Below are positions 15,964 through 24,478 of a DNA stretch of 64,000 nt, piece after piece. How positions within the stretch are numbered: the first letter of the stretch is position 1; every line of letters starts with the position of its first letter. The notes beneath the pieces were generated by a model that worked only from the letters and a program-made list of their open reading frames with translations, had not been told where the DNA came from and ran no database searches. The stretch comes from Caulobacteraceae bacterium (lineage in GTDB: Bacteria > Pseudomonadota > Alphaproteobacteria > Caulobacterales > Caulobacteraceae), in assembly GCA_947476555.1 (NCBI GenBank), contig CANJRI010000007.1, positions 1 to 64,000 on the forward strand. Direction: 5' to 3'. A program made the translations under genes and the position numbers.

Positions 15964-18093
15964 GTGAGCCACGAAGTTTCCCAACCCCCGAGACCCGGTC
16001 GCAGGCGCGCGCCCCAGCGCGCGCCGGCCCGGCGGCGTCCTATCCAGCGCGCAGAGGCGTGGGCTAAGGCCCGCTGGGCGACCACCCGCCAGCAAGTCGC
16101 CGACCTGAAGGCGCCCGAATTTAAGCAGCCCAGCCCGAAGGCGCTGAAGATCACCGGCGTGGTCCTGGCGGTGCTGGCCGTGCTGATCGGCTTCCTGATC
16201 GCGATCTGGGACTGGAACTGGTTCCGGGGCCCGGCCGAAACGATCGCCTCGGCGCGGATGCATCGCCAGGTCACCATCACTGGCGACATGGACGCCCACA
16301 TCTGGTCCTGGACACCCACCGCCACGGTGGAGGGGGTGCGGATCGCAAATCCCACCTGGGCCGGCCGCGAACGCATGGCCGAATTCGAGAAGATCACCGT
16401 CGCCATTCGCCTCGTGCCGCTGCTCTGGGGCAATGTCGACGTCCGCCTGCTCCGCTTCGACAAGCCGGACGTGCGCCTCTACGCCGATGCGCAGGGACGG
16501 AAGAACTGGGACTTCTCCGACGGCCGCGAGCAGGAGCCACTGCGCCTGCCGCCGATCCAAAGCTTCCAGATCCGCGACGGCCAGCTCTCCTATCTGGACG
16601 TGACGCGCGAGCTGCGGTTCCTGGGGGCCTTCAACGCCACCGAGAACCTGGGCTCCGCCACCCGCGGCTTTGAGCTGGTGGGGCAGGGCACGGTCAACGC
16701 CCAGCCGTTCCGCATGGAGGTCACGGGCGGCCCGCTGGTGAACATCGACCGCGCGAAGCCCTATCCCTTCGACGCGAATATCCGCGCCGGCCAGACCTAC
16801 ATCACCGCCAAGGGCGCGGTGCCGCGCCCCTTCGACCTTGGCCACTTCTATATGAACGCCACGGCCCGGGGCCCGGACCTGTCCGCCCTCTATCCGCTGA
16901 CCGGCGTGGCTCTGCCCAACACCCCGCCCTACCGCCTGAACGGGCGCCTTTCCCGTGACGACCTGATCTGGCGCATCGACGGTCTCGGCGGCCGGGTGGG
17001 CGACAGCGACCTCGCGGGGAATCTGAAGGTGACCACCGGCGGGGTCCGACCTCTCCTCGAGGGCGACCTGCGCTCCCGGAGCCTGGACTTCGACGATCTG
17101 GGCGCAGTGTTCGGCGGCGCGCCAGCCACGGGCGCCGGCGAGACCGCCTCGCCGGAACAGGTCGCCACCGCGCGCACCCTTGTAGCCCAGCAACGCCTGT
17201 TCCCCGATACGCCGCTGGACGTGACCCGGATGCGGGCCATGGACGCCGACGTCAACTACCGGGCGGCCGACATCCGCGATGCGCCCATCGACCTGCGCTC
17301 CGGACAGGTGCGGGTACGCCTGAACGCGGGGATGTTGCGCGCCGATCCGCTACGCGTGGACCTGCCGCGGGGCAGGGTGGCCGGTCACGTTAACCTGGAC
17401 GCCCGCAAGGCCGTCCCGGTCACCAGCCTCGACCTGCGGCTGACCAATGCCCGGATCGAGGAACTGGTCCCCATTCGATACAATGGTCAGACGCCGCTCT
17501 CCGGCCCGCTCGTGGGCCGGGCCCGGCTCACCGGTGAGGGCAACAGCATCCACAAGGCCTTCGCCAATTCCGATGGCGAGGTTACGGCGGTGGCCCCCGG
17601 CGGCGAGATCCGCAGGGCCTTCGCCGAACTCATGGGCGTCAACATCGTCAAGGGCCTCGGCCTGCTCAACAGCAACGAGACCACGCCGATCCGCTGCGCC
17701 GTCGCCAACTTCAAGGTGAAGGGCGGCACCATGGACGCGCGCAACATCGTGTTCGACACCGGCCCCGTGCTGGTCACCGGCTCCGGGACCATCAACCTGG
17801 GGACCGAACGGATGTCCATGCGACTGCAGGGGCACAACAAGAAGTTCCGGCTGGTGCGCGTGCTGTTGCCGATCAAGGCGGAGGGGCCGATCCTGGCGCC
17901 GAAGCTGGGGGTCCAGCCGGGTGCGGCCATCGCCCAGGGTGGCGCGGCGCTGGGCCTCGGCGCGTTGCTGTCTCCGATCCTCGCGATCCTGCCCTTCGTC
18001 GATCCTGGCCTGGCCAAGGACGCCAACTGCCAGGCGATGATCGCCGAGGCCCGCACCCAGGGCGCGCCGCCGGTTCGCAGCGCGTCCCGCTAA
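15964..18093 (+). CDS. AsmA family protein
   Basis: A 709-residue AsmA-like protein. A basic, Pro/Arg-rich cytoplasmic N-terminus is followed by one membrane helix (about residues 60-82, ITGVVLAVLAVLIGFLIAI) and a long beta-rich periplasmic domain with the AsmA N-terminal signature and a C-terminal block (LLPIKAEGPILAPKLGVQPG). AsmA proteins are thought to bridge inner and outer membranes for phospholipid transport. GTG at 15964 with GGAG at 15951 is preferred; TTG at 15940 would add eight residues. The gene stands alone on the plus strand. Confidence 0.85.
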   Translation: MSHEVSQPPRPGRRRAPQRAPARRRPIQRAEAWAKARWATTRQQVADLKAPEFKQPSPKALKITGVVLAVLAVLIGFLIAIWDWNWFRGPAETIASARMHRQVTITGDMDAHIWSWTPTATVEGVRIANPTWAGRERMAEFEKITVAIRLVPLLWGNVDVRLLRFDKPDVRLYADAQGRKNWDFSDGREQEPLRLPPIQSFQIRDGQLSYLDVTRELRFLGAFNATENLGSATRGFELVGQGTVNAQPFRMEVTGGPLVNIDRAKPYPFDANIRAGQTYITAKGAVPRPFDLGHFYMNATARGPDLSALYPLTGVALPNTPPYRLNGRLSRDDLIWRIDGLGGRVGDSDLAGNLKVTTGGVRPLLEGDLRSRSLDFDDLGAVFGGAPATGAGETASPEQVATARTLVAQQRLFPDTPLDVTRMRAMDADVNYRAADIRDAPIDLRSGQVRVRLNAGMLRADPLRVDLPRGRVAGHVNLDARKAVPVTSLDLRLTNARIEELVPIRYNGQTPLSGPLVGRARLTGEGNSIHKAFANSDGEVTAVAPGGEIRRAFAELMGVNIVKGLGLLNSNETTPIRCAVANFKVKGGTMDARNIVFDTGPVLVTGSGTINLGTERMSMRLQGHNKKFRLVRVLLPIKAEGPILAPKLGVQPGAAIAQGGAALGLGALLSPILAILPFVDPGLAKDANCQAMIAEARTQGAPPVRSASR

Positions 18094-18173
18094 GGCCCCA
18101 CCTCGACCGTTGACGCCTTCGCCGTTCCAGTCTCACTCTCCGGCTTCCGGATTAGGCAGGGGAGCCTCCAGCT

Positions 18174-18668
18174 ATGAATTCCACCGCGAGAAACATCGGA
18201 CTGGCGCTCGGGCTGACGCTCGCCGTCGGCGCCGCGAGCGTCGCCTATAGCCAGCCCAGCAGGGCCCGCGCGATCGATAGTCGCGTGGCGGCCATGAAGA
18301 CCATCCAGGCCAGCATGGGGGCCATCAACGCCGAGCTGAAGAAGCCCATGCCGGAGACCGCGGCCGTTCAGAAGGCGGCCAAGACCCTCGCCCAGACCGC
18401 CAACGACGTGGAGAACATGTTCCCGGCCGGCAGCGGCGCCGCTGTGAAGCCGACCCGGGCCAAGGACGAGATCTGGAGCAACAAGGCCGGTTTCACCGCC
18501 GCCCTGTCCAGCTTCCAGGTGCAGACCTCGAAGCTGAACCAGGCCGCGCTTTCGGGCGACCTCGAAGCCGTTCGCGCCCAAGTCCCGCGGACCGCGGCCA
18601 CCTGCGGTGGTTGCCACACGCCGTTCCGGGGTCCCGCGCCGGCGGCTCCCGCGGCGCGACCGAGCTAG
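18174..18668 (+). CDS. Class II cytochrome c (cytochrome c')
   Basis: A 164-residue exported cytochrome. The signal peptide ends near VAYSQP. A four-helix region carries RVAAMKTIQASM, a possible Met ligand in helix 1, and the C-terminus has the heme motif CGGCHTPFRG, typical of cytochrome c'/c-556. A Pro/Ala tail follows. It ends only eight bases before the likely start of an FMN-dependent alpha-hydroxy-acid dehydrogenase, so the cytochrome may accept electrons from that enzyme. Confidence 0.88.
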   Translation: MNSTARNIGLALGLTLAVGAASVAYSQPSRARAIDSRVAAMKTIQASMGAINAELKKPMPETAAVQKAAKTLAQTANDVENMFPAGSGAAVKPTRAKDEIWSNKAGFTAALSSFQVQTSKLNQAALSGDLEAVRAQVPRTAATCGGCHTPFRGPAPAAPAARPS

Positions 18669-18676
18669 TCTGACCC

Positions 18677-19816
18677 CTGCGCCCGGCGTCGGTTTCGGAC
18701 TATCGCGAGCTCGCCCGGCGACGGCTGCCAAGGACGCTGTTCGAATACATCGACGGCGGCGCTTACGACGAGGTCACGCTCGGCCGCAATGTCGCGGATC
18801 TCCAGGCCATCGCCCTGCGCCAACGGGTGATGCGCGACACCAGCCGGCTGGACCTGACCGTCGAGACTCTCGGCCAGTCCATGGCCATGCCCATCGGCCT
18901 TGCGCCGGTGGGCCTGGCCGGCATGTTCGCCCGGCGCGGTGAAATCCAGGCGGCCCGCGCCGCGGCGACCGAGGGCCTTCCGTTCTGCCTCTCCACGGTC
19001 AGCGTCTGTCCGCTGGACGAGGTGGCCGCCGCGGCGCCACCGCCGTGGTTCCAGCTCTACATGCTCAAGGACCGCGGCTACATGCGGGCGCTGATCGCGC
19101 AGGCGAAGGCGCTCGGTTGCCCCGTCCTGGTCTTCACCGTGGACCTGCCCATCCCCGGCGCGCGCTACCGGGACGTCCGTTCGGGATTCACCGGCGCATC
19201 GGCTTTCGACAGCACCCTGACCCGAGCGCTGGACGGGATATCCCACCCCGGTTGGACGCTCGACGTATTCCTCGGCGGCCGGCCGCACAGTCTTGGCAAT
19301 GTCGCCGGGGCGATGGCGGCCGGGGGCTATGGCAGCGACTACCTGGGCTGGATCAAAGCCAACTTCGACCGGACGGTGACCTGGAAGGACATCGACTGGG
19401 TGCGCGAGGCCTGGGGCGGCCCAATCGTGGTCAAGGGCGTCCTCGACCCCGAAGACGCCCGCGAGGTGGTGCGCGCGGGGGCGCAGGGGGTGATGGTGTC
19501 CAACCACGGCGGTCGCCAGCTCGACGGGGTGAGGTCCTCGATCGCCGCCCTTCCGCGCGTCGTCGACGCGGTCGATGGGCAGGCCGAGGTCTATCTGGAC
19601 GGCGGCGTGCGCTCGGGCCTCGACGTCCTGAAGGCCGTGGCGCTCGGGGCGCGGGCCTGTTTCATCGGCCGACCCTGGGCCTGGGCGCTCGGCGCCGGGG
19701 GCGAGAAGGCGGTCGTGCGGATGCTCCAGACCCTTCGGGCCGAGCTGACGGTGGCCATGGTGTTGACCGGCTGCACCGACATCCGGCAGGCCGGGCGCGA
19801 GCTGCTGGACCTCTAG
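18677..19816 (+). CDS. lldD: FMN-dependent alpha-hydroxy-acid (L-lactate) dehydrogenase
   Basis: The frame encodes 379 residues with the family N-terminus (SDYRELARRRLPRTLFEYIDGGAYDEVTLGRN) and the active-site motif SNHGGRQLDG (His277), then DGGVRSGLDVLKA and GRPWAWALG for FMN phosphate. It oxidises L-lactate or a related hydroxy-acid to the keto-acid. The first ATG/GTG (18827) would cut 50 conserved residues. Between the in-frame stop at 18671 and that point no ATG, GTG or TTG exists, so CTG at 18677 is the best start. The stop overlaps the convergent acyltransferase stop (CTAG). Confidence 0.85.
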   Translation: MRPASVSDYRELARRRLPRTLFEYIDGGAYDEVTLGRNVADLQAIALRQRVMRDTSRLDLTVETLGQSMAMPIGLAPVGLAGMFARRGEIQAARAAATEGLPFCLSTVSVCPLDEVAAAAPPPWFQLYMLKDRGYMRALIAQAKALGCPVLVFTVDLPIPGARYRDVRSGFTGASAFDSTLTRALDGISHPGWTLDVFLGGRPHSLGNVAGAMAAGGYGSDYLGWIKANFDRTVTWKDIDWVREAWGGPIVVKGVLDPEDAREVVRAGAQGVMVSNHGGRQLDGVRSSIAALPRVVDAVDGQAEVYLDGGVRSGLDVLKAVALGARACFIGRPWAWALGAGGEKAVVRMLQTLRAELTVAMVLTGCTDIRQAGRELLDL

Positions 19817-20862
19817 GCGGCGGGGGCGATCTTCGGCCGACGGTGCGCCGACAGGCCCGTGTGGAAGAGCTTCTGCGCGGGCTGTTCAACCAGGCGATAG
19901 GCGATCAGCCCAGCGACCACGCCGGCGACGATCGAGGCGGTGAAGATCAATGCCGGAGCCTCCAGGCCGACCAGGGCCAGGGCCCGCACCGTGGCGGAGA
20001 TCGCCAGGCCGTGGATCAGGTAGAGCGAGTAGGACGCGTCGCCCAGCGCCCGCAGCGGCGCCAGGTTGGGGACCGGCCCGTTCCGCTCGATGCTCACCGC
20101 GCCGGTCACCAGCAGGAGGGCGGGAAGGCCCCAGAACAGCACCCGCGCCGGCGCGACGTCGATCCCGGCCAGGGTGACGGCCACGAAGCCCAGAAGGCCG
20201 AGGGCGGTCAGCGCCCAGCCGACGCTGCGGCCCGGCAGCCGGTCGTGCGACCATAGCCAGCCGAGCCACAGGCCCGCGCCGAACTCCAGCAGGATGGGAT
20301 TGGTGTAGGTCGCCCAGAGCGGATTTGCGGCGTCGCCGAAGGGACCGATCGCCACCAGGGCCGCCAGGGCGCCCGAGACCAGCCAGGGACGGAGCCTGTC
20401 CGGCGCCAGCAGGCCAGCGGCGAACAGGGCGTAGAAGAACATCTCGTAGTTCAAGGTCCAGCCCGGCACGATCAATGGCGCGATCAGCCCCTGGGGGTCC
20501 TGGTAGGGGATGAACAGCAGCGACTGGACCAGGGCCTGGCCGGTCACCTGCATGGCCGGGAAAGCCGCGGGGACCAACAGGGCGACGGCCGCCACCAGCA
20601 AGGTCACGCCCCAATAGAGCGGGACGATGCGCTGCGCGCGCTTGACCAGGAACTGACCCGGCGTGGGCGGCCTGCGGCAGGTCACCACCCACATGATGAA
20701 GCCGCTGATCACGAAGAAGACGTCGACGCCCGCCGCGCCGACCCCGAAATGCCAGCCAGCCCGCTCGGCGGCGTGGTAGATCAGCACCCCGAACGCCGCC
20801 AGGCCCCGCAGGTACTGGATCGAGCGTACTTCGCCCGGCGCCCGGCTCGCGTTCACTGGCAT
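19813..20862 (-). CDS. Acyltransferase family 3 (polysaccharide O-acyltransferase)
   Basis: A 349-residue polytopic membrane protein with about ten helices. It begins RSIQYLRGLAAFGVLIYHA, with the conserved His of acyltransferase-3 proteins, followed by DVFFVISGFIM and the SLYLIHGL block near the C-terminus. Such enzymes transfer acetyl or succinyl groups to exported sugars. It is divergent from the glycosyltransferase remnant and next to sugar transferases, so it probably decorates the same exopolysaccharide. Its last codon overlaps the lldD stop by four bases. Confidence 0.88.
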   Translation of the reverse strand: MPVNASRAPGEVRSIQYLRGLAAFGVLIYHAAERAGWHFGVGAAGVDVFFVISGFIMWVVTCRRPPTPGQFLVKRAQRIVPLYWGVTLLVAAVALLVPAAFPAMQVTGQALVQSLLFIPYQDPQGLIAPLIVPGWTLNYEMFFYALFAAGLLAPDRLRPWLVSGALAALVAIGPFGDAANPLWATYTNPILLEFGAGLWLGWLWSHDRLPGRSVGWALTALGLLGFVAVTLAGIDVAPARVLFWGLPALLLVTGAVSIERNGPVPNLAPLRALGDASYSLYLIHGLAISATVRALALVGLEAPALIFTASIVAGVVAGLIAYRLVEQPAQKLFHTGLSAHRRPKIAPAA

Positions 20863-20962
20863 TGGAAAATCGCCCCTCGGGGATGTGGCACAGCCATGGG
20901 TCCAAACGGTCGCTCGCGCGTTTGGTTCGCGTGCCGATGCTGAAGCTTTGGGGGCGCCCGTT

Positions 20963-21437
20963 TTGAAGCTGGCCTATTTCGTCCACGACCTCGCCGATCC
21001 AGCCGTTTCGCGCCGTTTGAAGATGTTGAAGGCCGGCGGCGCCGAGCCGGTGGTCATTGGCTTCCGGCGGACGGAAGCCGCGCCCGACCGACTGGAGGAT
21101 TGCCCGGTCGTCGACCTCGGCCAGACGTTCGACGCCCGTCTCGGCCATAGGGCGAAGATGACCGCGAAGGCCGCGCTGCGCTCTGGGCGGCTGCGCCGGC
21201 TGATCCGGGGCGCCGAGGTGGTGCTGTGCCGCCAGCTTGAGATGCTCGCCGTTGGTGAGGCCGCCCGCTGGACCTGCGGCCTGAAGGCCCGGCTGGTTTA
21301 CGAGGCTCTCGATATCCACCGGATCATGCTGCAGGACACCATCAAGGGCTACGCGATGCGGCAGGCCGAGAAGGCTCTGCTGCGCCGGACCGACCTGCTG
21401 ATCGTTTCCTCGCCAGCTTTCCTGGAGGCCTATTTTC
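20963..21437 (+). pseudogene. Glycosyltransferase remnant (HfsG-like), cut by IS66
   Basis: About 158 codons of a cytoplasmic glycosyltransferase begin at TTG 20963 (GGGGG upstream) with KLAYFVHDLADPAVSRRLKMLKAGG, as in Caulobacter holdfast/EPS glycosyltransferases. The frame runs to SSPAFLEAYFR and then enters the IS66 end, where a stop follows at once (21458-21460). Family members are about 370-400 residues, so the catalytic C-terminal half is missing and is not found on the far side of the element. The frame is open upstream to 20885 without a better start. Confidence 0.8.
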
Positions 21438-22803
21438 GTAATTACCCACCCCCTGTTTAGGCGAGCAATCAGGCGCTGACGACGCCGAGGATGGTCTGGA
21501 ACCGGTTGGCGCCGGGCCTGAGGCGTGCGGTGTCGACGACGGTGCGGATATCGGCTTCGCCCTGGGCGGCCCACATGGCGCGATAGCCATTGGTGATTTT
21601 GCGCTGGACCACGGCGGGTCGCAGATCCCTCTCGCAGGCGTTGTTGGTCGGCTCGACCTGACCGGGCCAGAGGGCGAAGGTCAGGAGTTGATCCTTGGCC
21701 CGCCTGAACTTGTTCTGGACCCCCCTGGCCAGTTCGCAGGATGTCGGGGTGTCGAGGATATCCTGAAGGGTCCGTTCCAGGGCGCGCCGCTTCGCCGCGA
21801 TCGTGGAGGCCGCAAGGGCCTCGATATCACGGGCCAGTCCGAAGGCCTTGTGCAGCCACAGCTTGAGCCGCATCGGCAAGACGTCCTCGCCGGCCTCGAT
21901 CGCATAGGCGACATCTCGGGCGAGGTGGGCCAGGCAGGTCTGGTGCGCATCGGCGTGGCCCTGTTGCGCCACATAGCGGTCCGAACACCAGACCTCGGGC
22001 CTGTGTCCATCCATCATGTCGCGGACCACCACGGCCCCGCGGGTCGGCGCGGCCTGATGCACCACCGCCTCGTTGCAGCGGAAAACCCAGTGGTAGGCGT
22101 TGCTGCCCTCGATCCGCACGCCGGTCTCATCCGAGCCGACCACCCTGGCCCGGCGCAGCCTGGCCACGGCGGCGTCTCGCCCGTCCTCGAAGCGACCCTG
22201 CGCCCGGCGCAGCATGTTCATCAGCCCACCCTGGCTGATCTCCACGCCGAACAGGTCGGCGAACGCCGCTTCGAGCCGCTCATAGGACAGAGCCTGGAAC
22301 GTCTTCAGATAGGTCGCCACCGCATGCAGCCGGGGTCCGAACGGCGTACCCTTCGCCGCGGCGGGCAGATCGGCCACCACCCGCAGGCCGCAAGATGGGC
22401 AGATCACCGCCAGTCGTCGGTGACGCTCCACCACCGGCGCGATCGGCGGCAGGTCGATCTTGTCGTGTTCGCTGACCGTCTCGCCAAGCAAAGCTGCCGA
22501 CAGACATACGCCACAGCCAGGGCATTGGTCCGGATAGTGGTCCACAGCCTGATCGAAGTCCTCGCTCAGCCGCCGGCTGTGACCTTCGTGACCAGGCTTG
22601 GCGCCGCCCGGCCGCGACTTGTCCCGCTGGGCCTTGCGATCCGTCGAAGGTGGCTTGGACGAGGTGCGAGACGTCTTGGCCGGCTGCTGAAGACGCAGCA
22701 CCAGATCGATCAGCTCCGCCTTGCTCAGACGCTCAAGATCGGTCCGGCCCATAACATCTTGAATCAGCGATCACACCGCGCCGCAAGGGGGGTGGGTAAT
22801 TAC
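21438..22803. mobile_element. IS66-family insertion sequence (single-ORF type)
   Basis: The ends are inverted: GTAATTACCCACCCCC at 21438-21453 matches the complement of GGGGGTGGGTAATTAC at 22788-22803. Ends beginning GTAA are usual for IS66. The element is about 1.37 kb and holds one transposase gene without the accessory tnpA/tnpB genes. The eight bases outside each end (CTATTTTC and GCAGTCCG) do not match, so no target duplication is seen. Because GTAATTAC is itself a palindrome, it could alternatively be read as an 8-bp duplication with shorter ends. Both flanking genes are truncated. Confidence 0.85.
21469..22752 (-). CDS. IS66 family transposase
   Basis: A 427-residue transposase that appears intact. 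The N-terminal region is basic and Ser/Lys-rich, followed by a zinc-binding part (CPGCGVC ... CPSCGLRV). The DDE catalytic core shows SDETGVRI, WCSDRY and the Glu of EPTNNACERDLRP. An ALSYERLEAAFADLFGV segment is typical of IS66 TnpC. It has no frameshift, so the element may still be active. Confidence 0.95.
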   Translation of the reverse strand: MGRTDLERLSKAELIDLVLRLQQPAKTSRTSSKPPSTDRKAQRDKSRPGGAKPGHEGHSRRLSEDFDQAVDHYPDQCPGCGVCLSAALLGETVSEHDKIDLPPIAPVVERHRRLAVICPSCGLRVVADLPAAAKGTPFGPRLHAVATYLKTFQALSYERLEAAFADLFGVEISQGGLMNMLRRAQGRFEDGRDAAVARLRRARVVGSDETGVRIEGSNAYHWVFRCNEAVVHQAAPTRGAVVVRDMMDGHRPEVWCSDRYVAQQGHADAHQTCLAHLARDVAYAIEAGEDVLPMRLKLWLHKAFGLARDIEALAASTIAAKRRALERTLQDILDTPTSCELARGVQNKFRRAKDQLLTFALWPGQVEPTNNACERDLRPAVVQRKITNGYRAMWAAQGEADIRTVVDTARLRPGANRFQTILGVVSA

Positions 22804-22883
22804 GCAGTCCGCGCCTTCGACCACACCACAACTGAGAGACCCGCTAGAAGCGGCCAGCTGGCGGCGAGCAGGATCGCTGTCAT
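22800..22883 (-). pseudogene. Truncated N-terminus of a membrane protein, cut by IS66
   Basis: Only 27 codons survive: MTAILLAASWPLLAGLSVVV then WSKARTA, with the stop formed inside the IS66 end. GAGGA lies about seven bases before the ATG, so this was a real gene start. The sequence is a clean first transmembrane helix, as in polysaccharide polymerase or flippase proteins, but too short to identify. It points toward the truncated glycosyltransferase across the IS, so both genes have lost their 3' parts. Confidence 0.6.
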
Positions 22884-23009
22884 GGTAGGTCCTCGTCGGG
22901 CCGCCCAAGAACACCCAGCGTGAGCGAGTGGCAAGCGTTTTGATCCAAGCTTGGCCAGGGCTTTCGAACAACAGTCGGTGATCCGACGCGACAGGCTAAG
23001 CGGGGCCTT

Positions 23010-23034
23010 GGAACCTCTAACGTGGCCGTGGGTT
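23010..23034 (+). promoter_or_regulatory. EcfG-like promoter upstream of the second sugar transferase
   Basis: GGAAC (23010-23014), 16 bases, then GGTT (23031-23034): one mismatch from the EcfG consensus. It lies about 55 bases before the ATG of the sugar transferase gene. The rest of the 22884-23090 gap shows no other clear signal. Confidence 0.35.
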
Positions 23035-23090
23035 TTGTGGCCGATTTTGGCGGGGAATGGCTTCGCCGAGCGCTTTCCGATCGAGCCTCA

Positions 23091-23768
23091 ATGTCAGATG
23101 TAACGCTTGCCCGCTTCGCTTCCGCCCGCCCGCGCTCCACCAAGCCGGCGCTCACCATCGATGCTTCGGTGACCGAGGCGATGAACCTGGCCCTGGCCCT
23201 GGTCGCCCTGGTCATCCTCGCCCCGCTGCTGATCTGCGCGGCCCTGGCGGTCTTCGCCCAGGATGGCGGGTCGCCGATCTTCGCCCATCGACGGATCGGC
23301 AAGGACGGCCGCCATTTCAAGTGCCTGAAGTTCCGGTCCATGGCCGTGGACGCCGAGGCGCGTCTCAACCAGCTGCTGTCCTCCGACCCGGTCGCCCGCG
23401 CCGAGTGGGAGAAGGACCACAAGTTGCGCAATGATCCGCGCGTCACCAGGCTGGGCGCGTTCCTGCGCAAGTCGAGCATCGACGAGCTTCCGCAGCTGTT
23501 CAACGTGCTGAGGGGCGAGATGAGCCTGGTTGGCCCGCGCCCCATCGTCGACGCCGAGGTCGGCAAGTACGGTCGCCGGTTCGCCAGCTACTGCGCCGTG
23601 AAGCCCGGCATCACCGGCCTCTGGCAGGTGAGCGGCCGTAATGACACCAGCTACCGCACCCGCGTCGCCCTGGACTGCGTCTACGCCGCCCGCCGCAGCG
23701 CCCTGCTGGACTTCAAGGTGATGTGCGCTACGGTCCCGGCCGTGCTCACCAGCCGAGGCAGCTACTGA
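23091..23768 (+). CDS. Exopolysaccharide phosphoglycosyl transferase (HfsE/PssY-like)
   Basis: A 225-residue sugar transferase. One hydrophobic re-entrant segment (MNLALALVALVILAPLLI) precedes HRRIGKDGRHFKCLKFRSM, SSIDELPQLFNVLRGEMSLVGPRP and KPGITGLWQVSGRND. Unlike the first enzyme in the window it carries a DPVARAEWEKDHKLRNDPR segment, as in the HfsE/PssY/PssZ group that primes Caulobacter holdfast and EPS. The ATG at 23091 is preferred; the frame is open to 23022. The PAP2 gene overlaps its end. Confidence 0.9.
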   Translation: MSDVTLARFASARPRSTKPALTIDASVTEAMNLALALVALVILAPLLICAALAVFAQDGGSPIFAHRRIGKDGRHFKCLKFRSMAVDAEARLNQLLSSDPVARAEWEKDHKLRNDPRVTRLGAFLRKSSIDELPQLFNVLRGEMSLVGPRPIVDAEVGKYGRRFASYCAVKPGITGLWQVSGRNDTSYRTRVALDCVYAARRSALLDFKVMCATVPAVLTSRGSY

Positions 23769-24478
23769 CCGCCACTCTCCGCAGCCTGACGCTAGCGCTC
23801 TGGCGGTTCGCCCGCCGCTTCGAGACCCGGGTCCTTCTCCTCCTGGCCGGCGTGGCCGGCGCGCTTTGGAGCTTTCTGGAGATCGCCGGCGAGGTCGCCG
23901 AAGACGAGACGTCCCAGGTCGACAGCCGCATTATTCTGCTGCTCCGCGAGCCGGGGGATCTGAACGATCCCATCGGCTCGCGCTCCTTCGAGGAGGCGGT
24001 GCGCGACGTGACCGCGCTGGGCGGAACCACCCTTGTGGTCATGGTGACCCTGGTCGCCGTCCTGGCCTTCGCCGCTCACCGCAAGTTCGCCCATGCCGCG
24101 GTGATGGGTGCGGCGGTGCTCGCCGCCTGGGCCTCCACCGACCTCACCAAGCTGCTCTACGGTCGGCCGCGGCCGGACCTGGTCCCGCACGCCTCCTATG
24201 TCTATTCGCACAGCTTCCCGAGCGGCCATTCCAGCCTGGCGGCGGCCGCATACCTAACCCTCGCGGTGCTGGCCTCCAGCCTGACGCAGCGCCGCTCGGC
24301 CAAGGCGCTGGCCTATCTGATGGCGGTGGCGGTGCTCATGGCGGTGGGATTCAGCCGGGTCTACCTGGGTGTCCACTGGCCCAGCGATGTGCTGGCCGGC
24401 TGGTGTCTGGGCGCGGCCTGGGCGATGGCCGCCTGGATCGCCCTGCGCGGGCTGGAAGCCCGCGTGTCAAAACCCTAA
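23723..24478 (+). CDS. PAP2-family membrane phosphatase
   Basis: A 251-residue phosphatidic-acid-phosphatase-type enzyme with about five helices. All three catalytic motifs are present: KLLYGRPRP, PSGHSS and SRVYLGVHWPSD. In this context it may recycle undecaprenyl pyrophosphate for glycan synthesis. GTG at 23723 overlaps the previous gene by 46 bases; the next usable start would remove the first helix, so the overlap or a CTG start at 23765 must be accepted. The stop overlaps the convergent regulator stop (CTAA). Confidence 0.88.
   Translation: MRYGPGRAHQPRQLLTATLRSLTLALWRFARRFETRVLLLLAGVAGALWSFLEIAGEVAEDETSQVDSRIILLLREPGDLNDPIGSRSFEEAVRDVTALGGTTLVVMVTLVAVLAFAAHRKFAHAAVMGAAVLAAWASTDLTKLLYGRPRPDLVPHASYVYSHSFPSGHSSLAAAAYLTLAVLASSLTQRRSAKALAYLMAVAVLMAVGFSRVYLGVHWPSDVLAGWCLGAAWAMAAWIALRGLEARVSKP

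Noticed and set aside
22771-22971. Minus-strand frame of 66 codons spanning the right IS66 end
   Set aside because: A different frame in the same place (22800-22883) has a good ribosome site and a clear membrane helix, so this one is taken as a shadow.
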